Shown: positions 8,058-17,097, counted from the first letter of the stretch. The stretch is 64,000 bases of DNA from Bacillus_BD oryzisoli_A (GCF_043641075.1 NZ_JBHZRC010000003.1:310001-374000); one strand, 5' to 3'. Made by a program: numbers and translations. Notes: a model not told the origin generated them from the letters alone.

Positions 8058-9034
8058 TTAATTGGTTCTCCTACACTGCGTGATAATAGTTTCTTAAGAC
8101 TAAATTCATTAGGTCCAGCTACTGTCAGAACAGAACCCACTAATATCATAATACTGAATAAGAACATTTTCAATGTGAGTGGTGCTCCAAGGAACACGGC
8201 ACTAAGAATGATCGCCCATGCAGAATACGAAATATTTAAAGCCATCGCACGTGTCGGTCCAATTTTGTGAATTGCACTGTAATAGAATAAGTAGGAAGCC
8301 GTTCCAAATAGAGCAATAACCGCAATAAACAGAATTTCTTTACTCATTAAGGCTGTACCTACTAATGGGTAAGCCTTCATGAAAGGCAGGATAAGCACAC
8401 CATACGTCACAACTGAAACCAATTGTCTCACCTGTAAGGCCTGTTCAGGTGTAATCTCGTCATCCTTCATTCCATATGCAAGGATCACACATTCCATGCC
8501 CCAGCCAAAAATCGCACCGAGAACAAAGAGGAAGCCAATCACATAGTTGTCTGACGCCATTTCGCCGCTTGAATAGCCTAATAAGAAAATAAATAAAATA
8601 CTGATAAATAATCCGATCCAGTTCTTTAATGTTAATTTATCCTTCAAAATTAAGAAGGCCATAAACGCTCCTACAGCTGGGTAAATAGCTGAAAAAGATG
8701 CTGTATAAGAAGCCCCGATATACTTAACAGCTAATACGTAGCAGGTCATTCCAATGGGCCCACCAAGCAGTGCTCCAAATATAACCCATCTTCCGCTTCT
8801 TGTTTTGATTTTTGAAAAAGTAGTCTTTAATTCGCCTCGGATCCCCAAGAATACCATCATCCATAACGAGGATAATAAATCATGTAAAAACGTACTGACT
8901 AATGGAGCTAGAAAGATTACTTGTTCACTTGATAAAAATAAAGTCGATGATAAAACAATACCAATTAGAATTGTATCTACTGCCCAAGTCAAACCGGACA
9001 GAAGTCCAAAATACACACCCTTGTTTTTAAACAT
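8054..9034 (-). CDS. licB: DMT-superfamily (EamA) transporter, LicB-like choline importer
   Basis: About ten hydrophobic segments and two EamA halves mark a drug/metabolite-type transporter of 326 residues. The N-terminus GVYFGLLSGLTWAVDTIL resembles LicB, the choline transporter of pneumococcal-type lic loci. The ATG at 9032-9034 is preferred to the one three codons upstream because AAAGGAG lies ten bases before it. The start overlaps the licA stop by eight bases and the gene overlaps licC by four, so the three are one translationally coupled operon. Choline is the expected substrate by context. Confidence 0.8.
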   Translation of the reverse strand: MFKNKGVYFGLLSGLTWAVDTILIGIVLSSTLFLSSEQVIFLAPLVSTFLHDLLSSLWMMVFLGIRGELKTTFSKIKTRSGRWVIFGALLGGPIGMTCYVLAVKYIGASYTASFSAIYPAVGAFMAFLILKDKLTLKNWIGLFISILFIFLLGYSSGEMASDNYVIGFLFVLGAIFGWGMECVILAYGMKDDEITPEQALQVRQLVSVVTYGVLILPFMKAYPLVGTALMSKEILFIAVIALFGTASYLFYYSAIHKIGPTRAMALNISYSAWAIILSAVFLGAPLTLKMFLFSIMILVGSVLTVAGPNEFSLKKLLSRSVGEPIK

Positions 9035-10901
9035 ACTGCACATGCTCCTTTATTAATGGATTCATTAAATTCATTCTAGCGCGGTTAAAGCGATCGATTC
9101 CGTATGTCCCGAAATCATCACCCTTCGCTTCTTTTATGCAAGTCCAGATGCTCCATAAGAAATCCTGAAAAATCTTGTTCATCAGCATTCGTTTTTGAAT
9201 GTCGACCGGAATCTCATCGGACTCTAGATAAAGCCGTAGAAATAATTCCTCATCCTCTTCGGTAAAATCACATTCCTGAGCATGTGCAGCTAAATCAAAG
9301 ATTGGGTCATTCATGCCGCCGTATTCCCAGTCAATCAAATAAATCTTGTCTTCGCCGCTTTTCACAAAGTTCTCCGCCACTAGGTCGTTGTGGCATGGAA
9401 CAAGCTCGATATCCATTCTTTCATATTCATGCCTTAGCGCCATAACCTGACTTTTGACCTCTTCATACGGCTCGTACATTTTTCCGTTAACTTCCTGTAA
9501 AAGCTGCTCGTATTCATCCATCTTCGCAAATACATCGAATTGATTTTCCATCACAGCACCTGATTGATGAAGCTTCTTCAATACGGATGTTGTTAAACGC
9601 ATATTGTCCTCGCGTTTTGCAGTGGTTGGGTTCAATGTTTCAGCATTTGGAATCAGCTTCGCAATTTTCACCCCAGTTTCTTCATTAAAATAGATCAATT
9701 CTGTATCAATACCTAAGCTGCTTGCCAGTGTTGAATTCACTTTTTCCTCATAACGGTCAATCATTTTTTCCGTACCGTTGCCAGGCAACCGGAGAACATA
9801 TTCCTCGTCCTTAACCGTAACCTTGAAATTTTTATTCGTCATGCCGCCAAACGGTTCAATTTTTTGAACATCCTCTAATGCCACGCCCATCGCCTCAACC
9901 AAATTCTGCTTGATTTGATTTTCGCGGTATTCTGCTTCTTTTCTTTTTAAAATAGGATATACATTCTTCATTACCTGCTCATGCTGCTTCATTGTATCCA
10001 TTTCAGCCCAAACAAGGTTGTGAATTTTCAAGTAGCCGATATGATAATGTCTAGCAACATCTAAAAGCATATATTCATAGTTCATATATGGATTTTGATT
10101 ATGCTCCTTGAACTCTTTCACCATTTCAGAAAAAACCTCAAAGGAAAGCTTAGTAATCCCGACCATTTCCCCGTCTACACGATTAAATTGGTGAATATCC
10201 TTCGAGATTTTATGCAGATAGCCATCCTTAATTTCAACGAAGGCCTCATCACCTGAGCCGGTTTCACTCGCAATCAGCATACAGTCGCGCTGCGGATGCG
10301 TGATCAGCTGGTGTACCGCACTTTCTTCTATTAATATATCCTCTTCAAACAACAGGAAATCATCCGTAATCTTTTCCGCTACACATGCGAGAGATGCCAT
10401 AGAGCCTGTCCACTTGAATTTTGGATTTTCAACGAATTCAATATCGGGAAAATCAGCAAGCTCCTGCTCAAGTGCTTCCTTTTGAAAGCCTGTTACAATT
10501 ATAAATTTCGTCATTCCGTTTTTCTGCAGCAGCTCCAGATTCCTTCTTAATAAAGGCTGATCCTCTACCTGCAGCAATCCAGCTGGATGATGAAAGTCTT
10601 TTCGCTTGCCAGCCGCCAGAATGACCACCGTATTGATTTCCTTTAAGGCCTCTTGATGAATATTAATCTTCTTTTCTTTAAAAGACTCATAACCATTTTT
10701 TAAAAATTCAATGCCATCCTCTGTTATGTAATAGCTTATATTTCTGCCTGTTTTCTCACTGAAAACGAAGCCACGTAAGATAAGATCATTCATTAAATAG
10801 TTTACTTTTCCAATAGACAGTTCTGTTAAATCAGCAATTTTCTTTTGGCTGACATGATTATTTTTATTTATTACTTCCATGATGCGTAGTAAGTGTTCCA
10901 T
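9027..10901 (-). CDS. licA: Winged-helix / nucleotidyltransferase-like / choline kinase fusion (LicA-like)
   Basis: This 624-residue protein joins three parts. Residues 1-75 are a winged helix (SQKKIADLTELSIGKVNYLM as recognition region). Residues about 90-300 resemble a nucleotidyltransferase (VVILAAGKRKDFHHP), but the usual PKxL lysine is replaced in PAGLLQV, so it may be inactive. Residues about 340-610 are a choline/ethanolamine kinase with HNDLVAENF and IDWEYGG, the Brenner and metal motifs. Its clear job is to phosphorylate choline before LicC makes CDP-choline. The ATG at 10899-10901 is chosen over a TTG four codons upstream because that TTG overlaps the GGAGG site, which sits five bases from this ATG. 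The DNA-binding part suggests self-regulation; a palindrome overlaps the promoter. Confidence 0.87.
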   Translation of the reverse strand: MEHLLRIMEVINKNNHVSQKKIADLTELSIGKVNYLMNDLILRGFVFSEKTGRNISYYITEDGIEFLKNGYESFKEKKINIHQEALKEINTVVILAAGKRKDFHHPAGLLQVEDQPLLRRNLELLQKNGMTKFIIVTGFQKEALEQELADFPDIEFVENPKFKWTGSMASLACVAEKITDDFLLFEEDILIEESAVHQLITHPQRDCMLIASETGSGDEAFVEIKDGYLHKISKDIHQFNRVDGEMVGITKLSFEVFSEMVKEFKEHNQNPYMNYEYMLLDVARHYHIGYLKIHNLVWAEMDTMKQHEQVMKNVYPILKRKEAEYRENQIKQNLVEAMGVALEDVQKIEPFGGMTNKNFKVTVKDEEYVLRLPGNGTEKMIDRYEEKVNSTLASSLGIDTELIYFNEETGVKIAKLIPNAETLNPTTAKREDNMRLTTSVLKKLHQSGAVMENQFDVFAKMDEYEQLLQEVNGKMYEPYEEVKSQVMALRHEYERMDIELVPCHNDLVAENFVKSGEDKIYLIDWEYGGMNDPIFDLAAHAQECDFTEEDEELFLRLYLESDEIPVDIQKRMLMNKIFQDFLWSIWTCIKEAKGDDFGTYGIDRFNRARMNLMNPLIKEHVQYV

Positions 10902-10940
10902 ACTAGCCTCCAAATAGATTCATTTTTTGAATGCATTATA

Positions 10941-10969
10941 ATTTTACATTCTCTTTACCTAACTGTAAA
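10941..10969 (-). promoter_or_regulatory. Candidate sigma-A promoter of the lic operon
   Basis: On the minus strand TTTACA (10969-10964), a 17-base spacer and TAAAAT (10946-10941) match sigma-A hexamers, 40 bases before the licA start. TATAAT a few bases downstream could be an alternative -10. Confidence 0.6.
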
Positions 10970-10980
10970 TAATTATTTAC
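10965..10980. promoter_or_regulatory. 16-bp perfect palindrome overlapping the lic -35 box
   Basis: GTAAATAATTATTTAC is a perfect palindrome that covers most of the proposed -35 hexamer. A protein bound there would block RNA polymerase. The first gene carries a winged-helix domain, which makes autoregulation plausible but unproven. Confidence 0.55.
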
Positions 10981-10981
10981 T

Positions 10982-11408
10982 TTCTTACTATATTTAGAGG
11001 GTCAAAGAGTGGGATTATTTCTTACTGTTTAAGGATGAAAAAGGTTGAGGATTGTCAAACAAATGTGCTAAAAAGGGTTGATTCCAAAGGATTATAGATG
11101 GATTACTATATTGAATTGATGTTTAAGATATTTGATCATTATCTATTAATATAACTGAATTTAATTATATATTTATTTGTTTGTATTTACTGTGAACAAT
11201 TATTATATGGATGTTTTTTGTGATGAATGAAGCTTTTCCTAAGGTATTTTTCTTCGTATCAAAGGAATGTTTTTCGGGAATAACGTCGATTTACACCTGA
11301 TACAGGTTACTTTATCGCTATAGTAAAAGTAGATACCCGCGGTCTATAACAATATATCTGCGATTTTCAGCCTCTTATCCGCACGTTTCCATTTTCCCAA
11401 TAAAAAAA
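10982..11408. other. AT-rich intergenic region, no gene seen
   Basis: This stretch lies between the lic promoter and the terminator of the glucosaminidase gene. No credible open frame with a ribosome binding site and no strong hairpin was found. Confidence 0.5.
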
Positions 11409-11435
11409 AGAGACTGACCAATACGATCAGCCTCT
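11409..11435 (-). terminator. Terminator of the choline-binding glucosaminidase gene
   Basis: AGAGACTGA (11409-11417) and TCAGCCTCT (11427-11435) pair with one wobble, followed on the minus strand by eight T residues. Confidence 0.85.
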
Positions 11436-11440
11436 CCACC

Positions 11441-13267
11441 TTATTTATAAACCGGTACATCAAAATTCAAAGTATACCAGCTTAATGAATCATATAGCTT
11501 TTTCAGATTATTGACCTGCTTGGCTGCCCAGCCGATATCTGTGGCATATTGATGAGTACCAGGCTTGTTCGGATTCCATCTCATCTCATAAAGTGTGTCC
11601 TGTTGATAGGTCGGATTGTGAATGTACCTTTCACCAATATACTTTGCACCGCCAATAATGGCAGCCTCCGGCGTAAACCAGCCGTTTTGGTAAGCATACT
11701 CCGCACCAAGTCTAATCGGATCAATATCTCTAGCCTGGATGCCAAACATATTATAGACAACCTTCGGCTCAACTGGAACACCGTCCACTGACTCAACAAG
11801 AATACCCTTTGCCAGCTGTGATGTACCATTGCCTGTTTCCAGTAAGGCATGTGAAATGAGGTAAAGCTCATTAATACCTTCCTTTACACTCGCATCGACA
11901 AACGCCTGCCCCTTGCCCTCAAGAATACCTTTGCCAGCCAGAATCTTTCTATTCAATTCATCTGCTGAGGCTCCGGTATTTTTTGAGAGTAATAGAAATT
12001 GATAATATTCTGCTGAATCCTTGGAAAAATTAGCAGGATTCACATAATAAGCAACATCCTCAGCCTTCGCATAGCGCCATGCGGTAAAGCTGATTTCATA
12101 CCAGTCACCTGCAGTGGACAGAATATCAACCTTATCCCCTGCATTCAGTGTTCCAACAATACGATAACCGTCACTGTTGCCTTCGCGAACATTTAACGGT
12201 GATGTTGTCACAGTACCAGTTAGCTTGACCGTTCCATCTAATGGATTTAACGGATCAAGCTGTATGTATGCTGAATGAACATATGCTTTATCGTTACGGT
12301 ATTTATCCGTTCTCGGCAGCACGGACATTTGCTTGTCAATCATTTCCTGCAATGAAAGATTATATGTAGTGCTTGACGTAACAGAGCCTTTATTTAACAC
12401 ACCGTTAATACTGAACACATACACAACACCATTAATTTTTTGAGTACCTGTCACCATTTTTCCATCTTGGTTCAAATAAAACCATTTCCCGTCTGTTTCA
12501 AGCCAGCCGGTATGCATCGCACCATCCTCATGTAAATAATACCATTTATCACCTACAAGAGCCCAGCCCGTCTGCATGGCACCAGATCCATCCATTAGGT
12601 ACCATCTGTTTCCAACCTCTATCCAACCTCTAGCCATCGAGCCATCTTGGCGTAAGTAATACCATTCATTTTCATCCAATAGCCAGCCCGTTTTCACGAC
12701 ACCAGATTGATCTAAATAATAAAATTGGCCATTATCTAAAAGCCAGCCCGATGGAAAGGTGCCGTCCTGATTAACATACTGACGTTTTCCATCAATTAAT
12801 CTCCAGCCCGAAGCAGCTTCTGCTGTTTCCAGATATTCCCCATTACTCGAAAAAGAATATGTTGTGCCGTCGATTGTAACCTGCCCTGTAGCCATTGCAC
12901 CGCTGGCATTTAAATAGTATTTTTGCTGATTAAGCTCAAGCCAGCCAATGTGCATGTCGCCAGCAGGATTCAAATAATACCAGGCACCACCTACATAGAG
13001 CCAGCCGGTTTGCATTGCACCGTTTGGATCGAGATAATACCATTTCCCCTTATCCAACAGCCATCCTGTTTTCATGACGCCATCACTGCCAAAGTAATAC
13101 CAGTTTTGTCCATCATGAAACCAGCTGTTTGTTACAACACCATCGGCATTCTGATAGTACCATTGATTGTTTTCAAGCTTCCAGCCTGTTGTCGCTTGCG
13201 CAAATACTGGCTGAGAAAGGAATAGAAAACTAAGCAGCACTAGCATGTAAATGACTTTTTTCTTCAC
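11441..13267 (-). CDS. Endo-beta-N-acetylglucosaminidase with choline-binding-type repeats and SH3 domain
   Basis: The 608-residue secreted autolysin has a signal peptide (1-25), about twelve aromatic cell-wall repeats (about 26-295), a bacterial SH3 segment (LNVREGNSDGYRIVG, about 350-405) and a C-terminal glucosaminidase domain with catalytic Glu477 in HALLETGNG. It should hydrolyse the glycan strand at GlcNAc. The start is GTG with AAAGGGGAG upstream. The architecture parallels pneumococcal LytB and Bacillus LytD, with the repeats as targeting module. An SLH-anchored counterpart with the same catalytic family lies at 25960-27687. Confidence 0.92.
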   Translation of the reverse strand: MKKKVIYMLVLLSFLFLSQPVFAQATTGWKLENNQWYYQNADGVVTNSWFHDGQNWYYFGSDGVMKTGWLLDKGKWYYLDPNGAMQTGWLYVGGAWYYLNPAGDMHIGWLELNQQKYYLNASGAMATGQVTIDGTTYSFSSNGEYLETAEAASGWRLIDGKRQYVNQDGTFPSGWLLDNGQFYYLDQSGVVKTGWLLDENEWYYLRQDGSMARGWIEVGNRWYLMDGSGAMQTGWALVGDKWYYLHEDGAMHTGWLETDGKWFYLNQDGKMVTGTQKINGVVYVFSINGVLNKGSVTSSTTYNLSLQEMIDKQMSVLPRTDKYRNDKAYVHSAYIQLDPLNPLDGTVKLTGTVTTSPLNVREGNSDGYRIVGTLNAGDKVDILSTAGDWYEISFTAWRYAKAEDVAYYVNPANFSKDSAEYYQFLLLSKNTGASADELNRKILAGKGILEGKGQAFVDASVKEGINELYLISHALLETGNGTSQLAKGILVESVDGVPVEPKVVYNMFGIQARDIDPIRLGAEYAYQNGWFTPEAAIIGGAKYIGERYIHNPTYQQDTLYEMRWNPNKPGTHQYATDIGWAAKQVNNLKKLYDSLSWYTLNFDVPVYK

Positions 13268-13365
13268 CTATTTCTCCCCTTTCATGTTCATAAACTCCTA
13301 TTAATATCGGAAAAAGAAAAACTTCTTTAATAGGTAACTAGTAAATAAGCTAAAACAGATTACCT

Positions 13366-13494
13366 GCTGATTTCCGCTCCAGGTGCTTCGCGCACCTTAG
13401 GGCGACCGCCGAGCCTCCTCGACACTTTGTGTCTGTGGGGTCTCGACTGTCTCGCTTCTCCCGCAGGAGTCTCGCACCTTCCGCTCCAATCAAC
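13366..13494. repeat. Interspersed repeat, copy 2
   Basis: This 129-bp copy starts GCTGATTTCCGCTCCAGG and ends CCGCTCCAATCAAC. It is the most divergent copy near its left end, where AGGTGCTTCGCGCACCT forms a small hairpin of its own. It lies beyond the terminator of the NlpC/P60 gene. Confidence 0.85.
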
Positions 13495-13580
13495 TTGTTA
13501 ACCAATCTAAACATTGTTCTTTTACAAAAATAATTATGAAAAGTGTTTTATATTTTACAACATCTATTAAACAACCAAAA

Positions 13581-13608
13581 AAGAGCCGGCGATTGAAAAC
13601 CGGCTCTT
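13581..13608 (-). terminator. Terminator of the choline-binding NlpC/P60 gene
   Basis: AAGAGCCGG and CCGGCTCTT form a perfect stem, followed on the minus strand by a T run. It lies ten bases after the stop codon. Confidence 0.9.
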
Positions 13609-13618
13609 CATCTATCTT

Positions 13619-14371
13619 TTATTGCATGACACCATTGCTTGCGATTGTGTAGCCTTCAACAACCGTATCTTTAGCCATTGCGCCACCCTCATGGAAATAG
13701 TACCATTGACCGTCTATAACGGTCCATCCAATAGCCATGGAACCACCGGAATGAAGATAATAGGTAGTATTATTCCAATTCAGCCAGCCTGTCTGCATGA
13801 TCCCATTCTGGTCAAGATAATACCAAGCACCTTGATCCTGAACCCAGCCAGTGACTTTGTTTCCGTCTTGATCATAGAAGTACCAATTTCCATTGGATGC
13901 TGACCAGCCTGGCTCTGTATTAAGTACTCGTTTTGCACCATAGTATGTATTGCTCCAATATGAGCTTGATAATGAATCGATTTTTACACCCTTTGAGCTG
14001 GAAGCGTGAACAAACTGATTGTCACCAATATAAATTCCAGCGTGCGAAGGACCCGCTTTATATGTTTGGAAGAATACTAAATCTCCATCCTTTAATTCAC
14101 TTTTAGAAACTGAATCTCCAACATTATACATTTCAGAAGTGGTTCTTGGTAATGTATAGCCTGCTTGTTTAAATGTATATCCAACAAATCCTGAACAATC
14201 AAATCCGCTTGGCGTTGTACCGCCCCAACGATAAGGTACACCTATATAGTTATCTGCAATATCTGTAACAGTTTCACCTGCTGTTGCTGCTTCTGCTGTA
14301 TGATTTCCACCGATGTTTGCACTGAAGAGTAATGAACATGAGAGTAAACCGCTGATTAATAACTTCTTCAT
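13619..14371 (-). CDS. NlpC/P60 endopeptidase with C-terminal choline-binding-type repeats
   Basis: The 250-residue product has a signal peptide (1-28), an NlpC/P60 cysteine peptidase domain (about 32-150) and about five aromatic cell-wall repeats (about 155-250). The triad Cys59 (in SGFDCSGF), His110 (in PSHAGIYIG) and His122 (in FVHASSS) is complete. It should cut the peptide stems of peptidoglycan, commonly between D-Glu and the diamino acid in this family. The catalytic domain is very similar to the SLH-anchored protein at 56963-57961, including the segment KIDSLSSSYW, so the two are recent relatives with exchanged anchors. Confidence 0.93.
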   Translation of the reverse strand: MKKLLISGLLSCSLLFSANIGGNHTAEAATAGETVTDIADNYIGVPYRWGGTTPSGFDCSGFVGYTFKQAGYTLPRTTSEMYNVGDSVSKSELKDGDLVFFQTYKAGPSHAGIYIGDNQFVHASSSKGVKIDSLSSSYWSNTYYGAKRVLNTEPGWSASNGNWYFYDQDGNKVTGWVQDQGAWYYLDQNGIMQTGWLNWNNTTYYLHSGGSMAIGWTVIDGQWYYFHEGGAMAKDTVVEGYTIASNGVMQ

Positions 14372-14636
14372 GTTTTGCCTCCGAACATTTACTAATATTT
14401 TCTATCACTGGAAACTAGTATCTCATAATAAATGTTGGAGTGAGGTTACAGTTTAGTTTAACTTATGTTACAAAAATATTTCAAAAACGACTGTTTTCGA
14501 CTTAATAGTGCCTGAAAACGTTGATATATCGACATTTATATGAATACTACTAATTTGTTAAGCTAATGTAACCGCTTCACAAAAATGACAATATTATATT
14601 ATTTCTTTTTGCAATATGAAAAGAAAACATGAAAAA

Positions 14637-14655
14637 AGACCCTTTTAAAGGGCCT
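14637..14655 (-). terminator. Possible weak terminator of the small gene
   Basis: AGACCCTTTTAAAGGGCCT is a near palindrome, followed on the minus strand by six T residues. The usable stem is short. Confidence 0.45.
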
Positions 14656-14660
14656 GCCTT

Positions 14661-14903
14661 TTAGAATTTATTATAAAACAAGGTCTTTTGGAACTCCTTC
14701 ATTGTTTCATTTTGTATACATGATTTGGTTTGATACTCTTCAAATAATTCTTCCAGCAGGGCTGTCTCTGTATCATTCAATAAAGGTCTAGATGATTGAA
14801 TCCATTCCTTTATCTGTTCTTGCTGCTTCATGTAGTGGTCCATGTCCTTTTTAATTAACGAAATAAAAAAATCAATTTTGTCAGGAATAGCCAATGTCTT
14901 CAT
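14661..14903 (-). CDS. Small hypothetical protein (80 aa)
   Basis: An 80-codon frame starts at an ATG preceded by GGAAGGTGAAG at good spacing and ends just before a terminator-like hairpin, so it is probably a real gene. The product is charged, helical in appearance and has no signal peptide or membrane segment. The frame contains IKKDMDHYMKQQEQIKEW, suggesting an amphipathic helix. I do not recognise the family. Nothing in its surroundings, between cell-wall hydrolases and a tandem array, gives a role. Confidence 0.6.
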   Translation of the reverse strand: MKTLAIPDKIDFFISLIKKDMDHYMKQQEQIKEWIQSSRPLLNDTETALLEELFEEYQTKSCIQNETMKEFQKTLFYNKF

Positions 14904-15240
14904 TTATCTTCACCTTCCCTTTTATTTTTTTGAAAATTCCATAAATTATTAACTCTATTTTACCCTGTTTTATGATAATTTCGAAGTTCAATTGATATTT
15001 TTAACAGAAACGTAATGTGCCTCGACAGATATGAGCTTATATCCCCAAAAACTGTCATTTTCTTTATAATCCCTCTCTGCTATTTCCAATTTCACCATAC
15101 TATAAATATATGAAGAAATTATGACGAAATGGTTAATAAAAAATACTGGTGTACTTAATTGGACTAAAAAAGATGCATAGCATGACTGAAAAGGGTTCTC
15201 TTTTGAGGTGCAAAAAGTAAAAATATATGGAATAACGCAA
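14904..15240. other. Intergenic DNA, no supportable gene
   Basis: The longest frame here (minus strand, 14988-15266) would start inside a strong hairpin and lacks a ribosome binding site. I see no other feature. Confidence 0.5.
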
Positions 15241-15274
15241 GAAAAAGCATGGGTAAGAATTCCCATGCTTTTTC
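15241..15274. terminator. Bidirectional terminator beside the 52-bp array
   Basis: GAAAAAGCATGGG (15241-15253) and CCCATGCTTTTTC (15262-15274) pair perfectly, with T-rich flanks on both strands. No gene obviously ends here. It directly borders tandem array A, so it may stop transcription into or out of the array. Confidence 0.75.
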
Positions 15275-15283
15275 TTATATCAG

Positions 15284-15687
15284 ACTTCGGACATTACCGA
15301 CGTTTTTTTGCTTTCTTCTATCCAAAGATGAACTGACTTCGGACACAATCGAGGCTTTTTGCTTTCTTCTGTCCGAAGATGCACTGACTTCGGACACATC
15401 CGATAATTTTTTGCTTCCTTCTGTCCAAAGATACCCGAACTTCGGACACATCCGATAATTTTTTGCTTCCTTCTGTCCAAAGATACCCGAACTTCGGACA
15501 CATCCGATAATTTTTNNNNNNNNNNNNNNNNNNNNNNNNNNNNNNNNNNNNNNNNNNNNNNNNNNNNNNNNNNNNNNNNNNNNNNNNNNNNNNNNNNNNN
15601 NNNNNNNNNNNNNNNTGCTTCCTTCTGTCCAAAGATACCCGAACTTCGGACACAACCCGCTACATTTGGCTTTCTTCTGTCCGAAGG
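15284..15687. repeat. Tandem array A, 52-bp units
   Basis: ACTTCGGACA recurs at 15284, 15336, 15387, 15439, 15491 and, beyond the gap, 15643, a period of 52 (once 51) bases. Across each junction TGTCCGAAG or TGTCCAAAG faces CTTCGGACA, a 9-bp stem with a 9-base loop. Ten bases after the stem comes a run of five or six T. Units near the right of the intact part are almost identical and those at the left edge differ, as expected for growth by unequal exchange. The copy number is unknown because of the gap. Confidence 0.9.
15516..15615. other. Assembly gap (100 N) inside array A
   Basis: Exactly 100 N lie inside the tandem array. A round number suggests a placeholder, so the true array length is unknown. 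Confidence 0.98.
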
Positions 15688-15780
15688 ATTTAATTTGTTA
15701 TTTAATGATTCCTTTTTGCTGATGTGATTTGTTTTTTTTCACACTTTAAGAGAACCCGTTAGCATGGCTGCCAGACACCA

Positions 15781-17097
15781 TCAAATGTTTGAAGCCCTTT
15801 CCTTCATTTGTCGTGAAAGAATCAAGATAATTAATAAGTACGTAATCCCGATCGAGTTATTAATAAATGGATTCGTATTGGTTAGTAATAATACACCAAA
15901 AAATATCGCCGCAAACGATCGGTCCACATCTGTGAGTACAGCTCCCTGCTTATTGGCAGAATAGTAATGATAATAAACAAGGAAAAATAAAAAGAACCAT
16001 AATAATAATCCAAGTGTCCCCTGTTCAACTAATATATCAAGAAAACTCATCTCAATTCCCCAAGTTTTCCCTGCAATGGCAGTACCATAGCCTGTACCCA
16101 AAAGAAAGTTAGCAGGGCTTTCTGATAAAATTCGTTTTGAATCCTCATAATATTCGAGGCGGATATTAATAGATGTATCATTTACATTTTCCAATGATTC
16201 ACTTTCTGTTATCGTTTCCTCATACCGTTCCAGTGTCATATATTTATACAAGAAGACCATCGAGAAGGAAATCAGCAATAATATAATGGACTTTTTTATT
16301 AATGCTGAGTTACGCCCCAATGATTTTACTTTATTTACAATACCCTTGCTTGAATCGGAAGCAATTTTTACATCAATAACAATAAGCATCAGAAGGGCTG
16401 CCATGATGGCAAGTAAAAACCCTCTAGTTTCTGACCAAAACAGAGAAAGTGCACAAAGGAATATATTGACGATATCGATTTTTGTAAATCTTTTCGATAA
16501 AAATGCATTTAATGAAAGAATAAAACCGACGAAAACAAAAAAATGACTTTTGTAAAAAATGCTGTGACTTGGTCTTAATACAATATTATCCGTCATAATT
16601 GATTTTAAAAATTGCTTATATGGTTCAAAGTTAGCCGAGAATACCGTTTTTCCAAGTAAAGCAATTAAAATTGTATAGACAGCTACGCCGAAGACACAAT
16701 ATTTTAAGATCGTAATAATCCTTTGCTTCGTGAATCGGTCCTCTGAAATATAGTAAGCCAATGGAAAATAAGCAGCAAAAAAAGATACCCGAAAAAAGTC
16801 TGTCACGATGTCAGAAGGACTGTGGCCATTAGAATAACCAACAATGGCACTGACGAAAAACCACGCAATTAGTAAATAAACCCCTATTGTAACAGGATTC
16901 ATACGAAAAAAAGTATTTACCTCAAGATTGGTATAGGCCTTCTCCTTTATAATTCGAAAGATAAACGTTAGTATCAATCCGATAAACAAAACCTGGCGAA
17001 GCGACAGAAAACCAAAATCAACAAACAGTCTTCCTCCACCACCGACAAAAACCTCAATGAAAAAAACGGTCACTAATAGTTTCTCAAAATTATTCAT
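15781..17097 (-). CDS. O-antigen ligase/polymerase-like membrane protein
   Basis: The 438-residue product is almost wholly hydrophobic with about eleven membrane segments and one larger extracytoplasmic loop (about 280-350), the layout of Wzy/WaaL-type proteins. The glycine pair in the loop motif LLGTGYGTA is typical of the Wzy_C domain. The ATG at 17095-17097 is preferred to one ten codons upstream because GGAAAGGA lies before it at six bases. Such proteins polymerise a lipid-linked glycan or transfer it to an acceptor. In this setting a cell-wall glycopolymer or glycoprotein glycan is the likely substrate. A second member with TPRs lies at 28930-31164. Confidence 0.82.
   Translation of the reverse strand: MNNFEKLLVTVFFIEVFVGGGGRLFVDFGFLSLRQVLFIGLILTFIFRIIKEKAYTNLEVNTFFRMNPVTIGVYLLIAWFFVSAIVGYSNGHSPSDIVTDFFRVSFFAAYFPLAYYISEDRFTKQRIITILKYCVFGVAVYTILIALLGKTVFSANFEPYKQFLKSIMTDNIVLRPSHSIFYKSHFFVFVGFILSLNAFLSKRFTKIDIVNIFLCALSLFWSETRGFLLAIMAALLMLIVIDVKIASDSSKGIVNKVKSLGRNSALIKKSIILLLISFSMVFLYKYMTLERYEETITESESLENVNDTSINIRLEYYEDSKRILSESPANFLLGTGYGTAIAGKTWGIEMSFLDILVEQGTLGLLLWFFLFFLVYYHYYSANKQGAVLTDVDRSFAAIFFGVLLLTNTNPFINNSIGITYLLIILILSRQMKERASNI

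Noticed and set aside
14988..15266. 92-codon frame on the minus strand
   Set aside because: Its ATG lies inside a perfect 13-bp terminator hairpin, no ribosome binding site is present and the product looks like no protein family.
15275..15655. Open frames through array A
   Set aside because: They arise because 52-bp units and the N gap stay open; units shift frame by one base each and all frames look alike in quality.
15284..15687. CRISPR array
   Set aside because: Whole 52-bp units repeat without unique spacers, and no cas genes are near. The same applies to array B.
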